NCBI GenBank assembly: GCA_017616895.1
Contig: JAFZXE010000029.1
Coordinates: 62,001 to 126,000, forward strand
From: Bacteroidales bacterium
Lineage (GTDB): Bacteria; Bacteroidota; Bacteroidia; Bacteroidales; P3
Direction of reading: 5' to 3'
DNA length: 64,000 nt
Shown here: one piece after another, positions 22,999 to 29,646 of the stretch
How positions within the stretch are numbered: position 1 is the stretch's first letter
How the letters are laid out: each line of letters begins with the position of its first letter
Notes under the pieces: model-generated
Databases searched by the model: none
The model's input: the letters and a program-made list of their open reading frames with translations, nothing else
Told to the model about the DNA's origin: nothing
Position numbers and translations under genes: made by a program

Positions 22999-24357
22999 AT
23001 GGTAGTAACATTAGTAACTATTTTCGTAATCGGATACTTCTGCATTGCTATGGAGCATCCGTTCAAAATCAACAAGACCGCCACAGCTTTGATGCTCGGC
23101 ACTCTGCTCTGGACGGTGTTTGTATTCTGCAACGCCGTTGCACAACCCACGATGGACAGCGAGGCGTGGCACGCCTTCATCTCGGAGCACCTGGTCGAGA
23201 ACCTCGGCGAGACGGCTGAGATAGTATTCTTCCTGCTGGGCGCCATGACCATCGTCACTCTCATCGAGGACTATCAGGGTTTCCGCGTCATCACAGACAA
23301 AATCACCACGACAAACAAGAAGAAACTGTTGTGGATTCTTTCGATACTGACCTTCTTCCTGTCGGCGCTGCTCGACAACATGACCACCGCCATAGTGATG
23401 GTGGCGCTGCTGCGTAAGCTGATAGCCGACAAACGTGAACGCTGGCTGTATGCCGGTATGGTTATCCTCGCAGCCAACGCAGGTGGCGCATGGAGCCCCA
23501 TCGGAGACGTGACCACCATCATGCTCTGGATCGGCGGTCAGGTGACCACCGTCAACATCATAGTCAAGACCCTCATCGCATCGCTCGTGTGCATGGTCGT
23601 TCCCGTGCTCATCGTGGGTGCCACGCTCAAGGGTGACATCGAGCGTCCCGAAGCCAGCAACTCCGGTGTCGAGGTGCCTTCCAACCTGCGCAAGCTGGTT
23701 CTCTTCATGGGCATCGGTGGACTTATCTTCGTTCCCATCTTCAAGACCATCACCCACCTGCCCCCATATCTCGGCATGCTTTTCGCATTGGGTATCCTCT
23801 GGGTCACCACCGAGGTGTTGAGCCGCAAGTATGAGAAAGAGGGGCACAAGCTGCCCACCGCAGTGAGCACCCTCGAACATATCGACACACCCACCATCCT
23901 CTTCTTCCTCGGCATCCTAATGGCCGTGAGTTGCCTGAAGGTGGCTGGAATCCTCGCAAGTCTCGCCGGCGGATTGAACAACGCCTTCGGCACAGAAGCC
24001 CCCGGATTCTTCTTCATCGACCTTATCATCGGAGTCCTATCATCGGTTGTTGATAACGTGCCGCTGGTGGCAGCCGCTATGGGTATGTATCCCATCACAG
24101 GTGCCGAAGTCGATTTTGCAGTCAACCATCCCTTCTGGGAGTTCCTCGCCTACTGCGCCGGTACTGGCGGAAGCCTTCTGATTATCGGTTCGGCAGCCGG
24201 TGTTGCCGTGATGGGTATGGAGAAGATAGACTTCATCTGGTACCTCAAGAAAATCTCACTGCTCGCATTGGCCGGTTATATCGCAGGTGCGCTGGTATTC
24301 ATCGCCATGGATCTCACCATATTCGAATCTATTCCCTTCCTCCGCGACTTGGCATAG
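22999..24357 (+). CDS. nhaD: Na+/H+ antiporter NhaD
   Basis: 452-residue antiporter of the NhaD/ion-transporter superfamily with about 12 membrane segments. Family segments are LGETAEIVFFLLGAMTIV, LSALLDNMTTAIVMVALLRKL and NAGGAWSPIGDVTTIMLW, with the second half repeating LSSVVDNVPLVAAAMGM and GTGGSLLIIGSAAGVAVMG. It exchanges Na+ for H+ and would complement the Na+-NQR encoded at the window start. It begins 20 bp after the inverted-repeat element and is 15 bp from the next gene. Confidence 0.95.
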   Translation: MVVTLVTIFVIGYFCIAMEHPFKINKTATALMLGTLLWTVFVFCNAVAQPTMDSEAWHAFISEHLVENLGETAEIVFFLLGAMTIVTLIEDYQGFRVITDKITTTNKKKLLWILSILTFFLSALLDNMTTAIVMVALLRKLIADKRERWLYAGMVILAANAGGAWSPIGDVTTIMLWIGGQVTTVNIIVKTLIASLVCMVVPVLIVGATLKGDIERPEASNSGVEVPSNLRKLVLFMGIGGLIFVPIFKTITHLPPYLGMLFALGILWVTTEVLSRKYEKEGHKLPTAVSTLEHIDTPTILFFLGILMAVSCLKVAGILASLAGGLNNAFGTEAPGFFFIDLIIGVLSSVVDNVPLVAAAMGMYPITGAEVDFAVNHPFWEFLAYCAGTGGSLLIIGSAAGVAVMGMEKIDFIWYLKKISLLALAGYIAGALVFIAMDLTIFESIPFLRDLA

Positions 24358-24372
24358 TCGTTAGAAACAAAT

Positions 24373-25671
24373 ATGAAACAACTCTGGAAAGACTTTGTCT
24401 CACGCCCTTGGTGGCGTAAAGTGCTCGACCTACTCCTCGTACTCTTCGCTTTGGCGGGGTTCGCCATCATCGGCGCTTGGGCTTTCTACCAACTGGGCTT
24501 CACCAAGAACAAAGGAACCATCGACAAGAACTACCGCTACATGATGTCGGTGTCGGAGATGAAAGACCTGAAAGACTCGACGCTGACGCAAGAGCAGATG
24601 GACGAGCTGCAGCTCAGCCAATATGCGCGTCTTGCCGCGTACGCACGATTCTATCCCGTCAACGCACGTCTCATACTGGAGGCGTCGCACCACTGCGACA
24701 ACCCCACCATGATTGACCGTATGATGCGCGCCTCGCTCATGTATGCCAACGACAATCCCGACTACACGGCATTCAGCCAACGTCTCGAATCGCTCATCAA
24801 CTCGCAGCCGGTGCAACAGAACCCGCACCTGATACCGTGGATGAACACCGTGGAGTGGGCGGCGCTCAAAGAAGCAATCGCCAAAGACAGCGCCCTGCTC
24901 AACGAAGCAGGACGGCTGACCGGCGTGGAGCCGCGTATGATTGCAGCCTGCCTCATAGGTGAGCAGATACGCCTGTTCAACTCCAACCGCGAGACCTTCA
25001 AGAAGTACCTGGGACCCGTGAAGGTGCTCTCCGTACAGTCGCAGTTCTCCTACGGCGTCAACGGAATCAAGGACCACACGGCACAGGCGGTGGAGCAGCA
25101 CCTGAAAGACCCCTCGTCGGAGTTCTATATGGGGCGGCGCTATGAGCACTTGCTCGACTTCGAAGGCGAGAACCACGCCGACGAACGCTACAAACGTCTG
25201 GTTGACTACCGCAACCACCTGTATTCATATATCTATACTGGCTGCATACTCCACCAGACGATGCTGCAATGGAAGCGCGCAGGTCACGATATCAGCGACC
25301 GACCAGACGTCTTGTTCACCCTCTTCAACGTTGGTTTCGCCCACTCGCAGCCCAAAGCCGACCCACAGTGTGGCGGCTCGCACATCAACGTGAACGGACA
25401 CACATACACCTTCGGCGCCATCGGGTTCGACTTCTACTACAGCGGCGAGCTAGCCGACGTATTCCCTTACTGGCGGCAACGTTTCATAAGCGGCGACGGA
25501 CCTTCGATGAGTGCGGAGGAGATTGCCAACATACAAGACAACATGAGCGATTGCAACCGTCCGGTACGCGGCTCGGAGTACATCAAAGATGACGACGACC
25601 TACAGCAACAGACGCCAACACACCACGGCGAAGAAGAAGAGATGACCTTCACCCCCGCAATGGCGTATTAG
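24373..25671 (+). CDS. Membrane-anchored protein of unknown function, transglycosylase-like region
   Basis: 432-residue protein I do not recognise by name. It has an N-terminal membrane anchor (about residues 17-40) and a large periplasmic part. Residues 184-245 (GVEPRMIAACLIGEQIRLF, then SQFSYGVNGIKDHTAQAVEQHL) resemble a lytic-transglycosylase fold, with Glu197 in the position of the catalytic acid; this is a tentative reading. The C-terminus is acidic and Gln/His-rich. It lies 15 bp after nhaD, is probably cotranscribed, and is followed by a clear terminator. Confidence 0.75.
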   Translation: MKQLWKDFVSRPWWRKVLDLLLVLFALAGFAIIGAWAFYQLGFTKNKGTIDKNYRYMMSVSEMKDLKDSTLTQEQMDELQLSQYARLAAYARFYPVNARLILEASHHCDNPTMIDRMMRASLMYANDNPDYTAFSQRLESLINSQPVQQNPHLIPWMNTVEWAALKEAIAKDSALLNEAGRLTGVEPRMIAACLIGEQIRLFNSNRETFKKYLGPVKVLSVQSQFSYGVNGIKDHTAQAVEQHLKDPSSEFYMGRRYEHLLDFEGENHADERYKRLVDYRNHLYSYIYTGCILHQTMLQWKRAGHDISDRPDVLFTLFNVGFAHSQPKADPQCGGSHINVNGHTYTFGAIGFDFYYSGELADVFPYWRQRFISGDGPSMSAEEIANIQDNMSDCNRPVRGSEYIKDDDDLQQQTPTHHGEEEEMTFTPAMAY

Positions 25672-25696
25672 GAAGACGCTATTTATTCATTGTTTC

Positions 25697-25735
25697 ATCC
25701 GTCATACCAATATCGGTGTGACGGATGCTTTTTTT
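25697..25735 (+). terminator. Rho-independent terminator after 24373-25671
   Basis: ATCCGTCA pairs with TGACGGAT around ACCAATATCGGTG, followed by GC and seven T. It closes the yidC-nhaD gene group. Confidence 0.85.
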
Positions 25736-25799
25736 CATTGCTGCCAGTAGGCAGTTATTGGGATTGTGTGAATGCGTTATTGGGATTGCGTTAGTGTGT

Positions 25800-25852
25800 T
25801 AGTCTAATGGGCTAATAAGTCTAATAAGGCCTATAAGTCTAATAGGTCTATT
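25800..25852. repeat. Degenerate 9-bp periodic array
   Basis: Units of the AAGTCTAAT or AAGGCCTAT kind recur about every 9 bp over some 53 bp, with one or two slips. Confidence 0.6.
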
Positions 25853-25992
25853 GGACATCTGGAGATGGTGTTGTATTGCTTTTTGTTATTGCGGTGCAGG
25901 GTACTTAAAGAAAGAGGATAATTAGGTGCTTTGCTCATTAGACTTATATTATAGATGTCTTTTGCTTACAGTGGATTCAAGATGACATTGCT

Positions 25993-26025
25993 ATGACTTT
26001 ACCATGACTTTACCATGACTTTACC
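25993..26025. repeat. 11-bp tandem repeat, three exact copies
   Basis: ATGACTTTACC is repeated three times without change. Other 11-bp arrays with different units lie at 40187-40409 and 54224-54311. Confidence 0.9.
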
Positions 26026-26133
26026 AAGTATTACATATTTTGCTCAAAGCTCACAATCAAAAATGGACATTGCACAAAGAATGATCGGATCAATCAAGAT
26101 ATATCTGTACCATTTATGTTAATTAATGTGGGC

Positions 26134-26215
26134 AAAGTACAATAAAACATACTTTTTGCGTTATTGATATTGTATTGGGGTTGAAATAACAGTAAAAGTA
26201 CAATATATCATACTT
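26134..26215. promoter_or_regulatory. Two palindromic operators of first hipBST
   Basis: AAAGTA-N10-TACTTT at 26134-26155 and AAGTA-N10-TACTT at 26196-26215 are near-identical dyads, the second ending 2 bp before the hipB start. HipB proteins repress their own operons from such sites; binding here is inference. Confidence 0.7.
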
Positions 26216-26217
26216 GC

Positions 26218-26418
26218 ATGAATTTCGGAAGTGTCATCAAAGAACGCCGTGCTTTGCTGAAGATATCGCAGCAGGACCTCGCCGAATATTCTGGTGTTGG
26301 GATATCGACGGTGAAAGATATTGAACGTGGCGTGGGCAACCCGTCTATGGAAACCCTAAAGAAAATTCTCGATGTGGTTGGTCTGGAAATGGTTCTACAA
26401 GTAAAACATACGGGGTAA
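26218..26418 (+). CDS. hipB: HipB-like HTH antitoxin/repressor (module 1)
   Basis: 66-residue Xre-type helix-turn-helix protein: VIKERRALLKISQQDLAEYSGVGISTVKDIERG is the DNA-binding core, followed by NPSMETLKKILDVVGLEMVLQ, the usual HipB end. It is the first gene of a three-gene HipBST toxin-antitoxin system in which HipB represses transcription and HipS is the main antitoxin. Two matching palindromes lie just upstream. Its TAA stop is the first three bases of a nine-unit heptamer array that separates it from hipS, unlike in the second module, where hipB and hipS overlap. Confidence 0.92.
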   Translation: MNFGSVIKERRALLKISQQDLAEYSGVGISTVKDIERGVGNPSMETLKKILDVVGLEMVLQVKHTG

Positions 26419-26478
26419 GTAGTGGGCAGTGGTTGGTGGTTAGTGGTTACTAGCCGGTGGTCAGTAGTTAGTGGTTAG
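26416..26478 (+). repeat. Nine-unit heptamer array within hipBST module 1
   Basis: Nine 7-bp units (TAAGTAG, TGGGCAG, then mostly TGGTTAG-like) run in perfect register from the hipB stop codon towards hipS. It is the longest heptamer array in the window. Confidence 0.9.
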
Positions 26479-26536
26479 TAGGCTCTGTAAAGGTTGAAGG
26501 GGTGTAAATGTTGGAGACGTAATCAAATATATTGTA

Positions 26537-26863
26537 ATGAGAAAAGTGGATGTATATTACGGAGATGTTTATGCGGGGCAACTCTCGGAACTGGATAAAA
26601 GCGGCTATGAGTTCGTCTATGATGACGCTTTCCTTGCCGACAACAGTATGCCAGCGGTCTCGGTAAACATGCCTAAAAGTCAGAAGGTGTATTATTCGGA
26701 CCACATCTTCCCTGTATTTACCAATATGTTGCCCGAGGGTGGCAACCGCAGGGCGTTATGCAGGGCTTCAAAAGTGGATGAAACCGACTTTTTCGGAATG
26801 TTGGAGATGATATGCGGCATGGATGCGATAGGTGGTTTTGTATTAAAAAAGTCTGACAAATGA
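26537..26863 (+). CDS. hipS: HipS-like antitoxin, HipA N-terminal subdomain (module 1)
   Basis: 108-residue protein equal to the N-terminal subdomain 1 of HipA, encoded separately as in HipBST systems. Typical parts are VDVYYGDVYAGQLSELDKSGYEFVYDD, PAVSVNMPKSQKVYYSDHIFPVFTNMLPEGGNR and a C-terminal DAIGGFVLKK. In the E. coli O127 HipBST system HipS neutralises the HipT kinase; the same role is inferred here. It overlaps hipT by 4 bp, so the two products are likely made in step. Confidence 0.9.
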   Translation: MRKVDVYYGDVYAGQLSELDKSGYEFVYDDAFLADNSMPAVSVNMPKSQKVYYSDHIFPVFTNMLPEGGNRRALCRASKVDETDFFGMLEMICGMDAIGGFVLKKSDK

Positions 26864-27867
26864 AAGAAATCGAGGTTTGCCCATCGTCACTGGCTACAGG
26901 TTTTACAGGTTATTCGCCCCGTGCTGTCAAATTGCTTTTCGACGGCACCGAGGTGTCTCCAATCATAGACATCGATTTTGAAAATGAGCGAGACCGAGGG
27001 CAGATGATGGAGAATATGAATAATATATCTATTTCTGGAGCCCAAGAGAAGTTTTCTGCTGTCATCGACGGCGGAAAGATTCGCTTGAGCCGAGAGGGCG
27101 AGCAGGCTACACATATTTTGAAGCCTGCACCATTCAACCTGAGCTTGTCAACCAGAAAACAGATTCCCGCCAACGAACATCTAACCATGCAAATCGCCGC
27201 CCAGGCCTATGGGATAAGAACGGCCAGTAACGGCCTATGCTTCAGCAAAAATGGACAACCAGTGTATATCACAAAACGATTTGATGTGACGGACGGTGTG
27301 AAGGATTGTTCGCAAGAGGATTTTGCATCTATACTCCAGATGTCGGAGCAAGGTAGTGACAGTAATTTCAAGTATCACGGTTGCTACGCCCAAATCGCCG
27401 ATGCCATCAGACGGTTTATCCCTGCATGGATGCCTCAGATGGAACAATTCTTCAAAATGGTTGTATTCGATTATTTGTATGGCAACGAGGATGCTCACAT
27501 GAAGAACTTTTCACTGGTAAACAGGGATGGCGAGTGTTTTCTGGCTCCAGCATACGATTTAATAAACACAAGTATTCATATCCAAAGCGGCAGTGATTTG
27601 GGACTAACGGAAGGTTTGGCAACAGATATCGAAAAGAGCGATGCCTACGAGAGGACTGGACATCCTTGCAGATTGGATTTTGAACGTTTTGCGGAAAGAA
27701 TCGGATTGCCGAAAAGGCGTTCCGACAAAGTCCTCGATATGTTTATGAATATTCCTCTGGAAACATACTCGCTGATCAATAATTCGTTTCTGAACGACAA
27801 GATGAAACGTAGTTACAGACGGATTATAGAAGAACGAAAGGGGAGATTTGTCCGAATGTCGGATTGA
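26860..27867 (+). CDS. hipT: HipT-like Ser/Thr kinase toxin (module 1)
   Basis: 335-residue HipA-fold kinase lacking the N-terminal subdomain. HipA kinases phosphorylate glutamyl-tRNA synthetase and HipT tryptophanyl-tRNA synthetase, stopping translation. The Gly-rich loop is ISISGAQEKF with Ser57 and Ser59, the same positions as the two autophosphorylated serines of E. coli HipT. The ATP-lysine region THILKPAP, catalytic loop YGNEDAHMKNFSL and the metal-binding PAYDLINTS are all intact, so the toxin appears active. The aminoacyl-tRNA synthetase target cannot be told from sequence. Confidence 0.92.
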   Translation: MKEIEVCPSSLATGFTGYSPRAVKLLFDGTEVSPIIDIDFENERDRGQMMENMNNISISGAQEKFSAVIDGGKIRLSREGEQATHILKPAPFNLSLSTRKQIPANEHLTMQIAAQAYGIRTASNGLCFSKNGQPVYITKRFDVTDGVKDCSQEDFASILQMSEQGSDSNFKYHGCYAQIADAIRRFIPAWMPQMEQFFKMVVFDYLYGNEDAHMKNFSLVNRDGECFLAPAYDLINTSIHIQSGSDLGLTEGLATDIEKSDAYERTGHPCRLDFERFAERIGLPKRRSDKVLDMFMNIPLETYSLINNSFLNDKMKRSYRRIIEERKGRFVRMSD

Positions 27868-27897
27868 GAAGTGCATGAAATGAGGTAAAAAAAATCA

Positions 27898-27969
27898 CAA
27901 TATATTGCGATTTTGCCTTGCGAATTTCGGATTTTATCGTAATTTTGCACTCAAAATCGCAATATATTG
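27898..27969. promoter_or_regulatory. Promoter-operator of second hipBST: 18-bp inverted repeat
   Basis: CAATATATTGCGATTTTG at 27898-27915 is the exact reverse complement of 27952-27969, and each arm contains the palindrome CAATATATTG. A plus-strand -7 box TAATTTTG (27940-27947) lies between them. The right arm ends 5 bp before hipB2. Confidence 0.75.
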
Positions 27970-27974
27970 GTATT

Positions 27975-28196
27975 ATGAATTTGGAAGAAATAGGACACAC
28001 TATTAAGGAGCGCCGTGCGGTCCTTGGTGTGAACCAACGTTCCGTCGCCGAGCTTTCGGGGGTAGCCGTTAACACACTTGTGGCAATAGAACGAGGGGAA
28101 GGTAACCCTCAAATATCAACCCTTATGGACATCCTCAATACCATAGGGCTGCAACTTGAAATAACCCCTAAATTGATGGAGTATGAGACAGTGTAA
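27975..28196 (+). CDS. hipB: HipB-like HTH antitoxin/repressor (module 2)
   Basis: 73-residue Xre-type regulator: IGHTIKERRAVLGVNQRSVAELSGVAVNTLVAIERGEGNPQ is the helix-turn-helix core and ISTLMDILNTIGLQLEITPK the dimerisation end. Start at 27975 follows the promoter directly; an earlier ATG at 27918 lies within the operator region. It shares the KERRA...E.SGV pattern with hipB1 but has a different operator sequence, so cross-repression is unlikely (inference). Its end overlaps hipS2 by 14 bp. Confidence 0.92.
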   Translation: MNLEEIGHTIKERRAVLGVNQRSVAELSGVAVNTLVAIERGEGNPQISTLMDILNTIGLQLEITPKLMEYETV

Positions 28197-28497
28197 GGTG
28201 TATGTAAATAATATGGAGGCCGGCACCCTTAGAGAGGAGGATACCGGTGGCTATACCTTTGCATACAATGAGGGCTACGGAGGTAAACCCGTATGCCTCA
28301 ACATGCCTGTGAGAAAAGAGTCGTACACATCTGATCATCTATTCCCGTTTTTCTTCAACATGCTGTCGGAAGGAGCTAACCGCAAAATGCAGTCTCTGTT
28401 GCTGCATATCGATGAAAATGACGACTTCGGCATTTTACTTGCGACGGCTCATACCGACACCATAGGTGCTGTGACGGTAAAAAAAGTCAATGGATAA
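28183..28497 (+). CDS. hipS: HipS-like antitoxin (module 2)
   Basis: 104-residue HipA N-terminal subdomain protein. Matching segments to hipS1 are CKVYVNNMEAGTLREEDTGGYTFAYNE, KPVCLNMPVRKESYTSDHLFPFFFNMLSEGANR and DTIGAVTVKKVNG. The sequence has diverged strongly from hipS1 between these segments, as expected if each antitoxin is specific for its own kinase. It overlaps hipB2 and ends 3 bp before hipT2, with no heptamer array between the genes. Confidence 0.9.
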   Translation: MRQCKVYVNNMEAGTLREEDTGGYTFAYNEGYGGKPVCLNMPVRKESYTSDHLFPFFFNMLSEGANRKMQSLLLHIDENDDFGILLATAHTDTIGAVTVKKVNG

Positions 28498-28500
28498 GCA

Positions 28501-29508
28501 ATGAAGCAATTGAAATATTGTCCTTCTACATTGAAGGAGGGTTTTGACACATATTCGTCGGAAGCCTGCCGCAAGCTGTTTGGTGGGAAACAAGTATCAC
28601 ATATATTGGACTTCGACAGTCCCAATAACGACAATGCCGATACTACCGACTATGCTTCACATATCGGACGTATTTCGCTATCGGGAGTACAGCCTAAAGG
28701 TGCACTGGTTTTGAAAAACGGAATTCTGAGGAAACCCGACGATGGGGAAAGGGGGCAATACATCCTGAAACCTGCTCCTGTGTCGTATGCTTTGCTTGAA
28801 CGTAAATACTGTCCTGCCAATGAGCATTTGACCATGCAGATGGCCTCACAGGCCTACGGCATAGAGACAGCGGCAAACGCTGTCTGCTTCTTCCGCGACG
28901 GGGAGGCGGCATATATCACAAAACGATTCGACGTTGCTCCCGATGGAACGAAATACCAACAAGAAGATTTCGCATCACTTGCGGGATTGACGAAAGCCAA
29001 CGGGGGAAGCGACTACAAATACAGCGTATTAAGTTATGAAGACTGTGCTGACATTATACGTCGATATGTACGTGCTGCACAAATAGACTTGCTGCGTTTT
29101 TTCCGTGTGGTGCTATTTAATTACATCACGTTGAACGACGACGCTCACCTGAAAAATTTCTCTCTGATTGACCGAGGGGATGGGGACTACCGGCTGACAC
29201 CTGCGTACGACCTCATCAACACAAGCCTGCATCTGCATGAACCTCGTATCTTCGCATTGGAAAAAGGGTTGTTTAAGGAAGGGATGAAAATGACGGATAC
29301 ACATACTGTGGATAGGGGCGACTTCGAAGAGTTCGGAAGACGAATAGGACTGCCTGAGAAAACGGTTGTTCGTGAGATAGACTCTTTCGCAAAGGAGTCA
29401 CCGATTGCATTGGAGTTGATAGAACATTCGTTTTTATCTGAAAAGTTGAAAGAAGCCTATCGTCAATCTTATCAGTACCGCTGCTTCACACTCGCTGTCT
29501 TGCGCTGA
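28501..29508 (+). CDS. hipT: HipT-like Ser/Thr kinase toxin (module 2)
   Basis: 335-residue kinase, the same length as HipT1 but clearly diverged. The Gly-rich loop is ISLSGVQPKG with Ser59 and Ser61. Other conserved parts are YILKPAPVSYALLERKYCPANEHLTMQMA, ended by AYGIETAANAVCFF, YITKRFDV, the catalytic loop LNDDAHLKNFSLI and metal site PAYDLINTSLH. All active-site residues seen in HipT1 are present. Two intact toxins in tandem suggest a duplication followed by divergence, or two separate acquisitions. Confidence 0.92.
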   Translation: MKQLKYCPSTLKEGFDTYSSEACRKLFGGKQVSHILDFDSPNNDNADTTDYASHIGRISLSGVQPKGALVLKNGILRKPDDGERGQYILKPAPVSYALLERKYCPANEHLTMQMASQAYGIETAANAVCFFRDGEAAYITKRFDVAPDGTKYQQEDFASLAGLTKANGGSDYKYSVLSYEDCADIIRRYVRAAQIDLLRFFRVVLFNYITLNDDAHLKNFSLIDRGDGDYRLTPAYDLINTSLHLHEPRIFALEKGLFKEGMKMTDTHTVDRGDFEEFGRRIGLPEKTVVREIDSFAKESPIALELIEHSFLSEKLKEAYRQSYQYRCFTLAVLR

Positions 29509-29646
29509 AAAAATTGGCTCAAAAAGTCAACAAAAATGAATACGAATGAATGCCGCACCACCGCCGAAGGATCGCCGAAGGGTCGTAAGCGGTGTAACTG
29601 GAAATCAACTTGTTAGAAACACGTCATAGGGACACCCTCTAAAAGA

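Larger units (their letters stand above)
25736..26217. other. 482-bp intergenic region before hipBST
   Basis: No gene seen. It holds a repeated GTTATTGGGATTG (near 25755 and 25776), a 9-bp periodic array, an 11-bp triple repeat and the two operators of the first hipB. Confidence 0.7.

Noticed and set aside
26537-29508. Ordinary two-gene HipAB toxin-antitoxin systems
   Set aside because: The HipA N-terminal subdomain is a separate gene in both modules and the kinases lack it, which fits HipBST instead.
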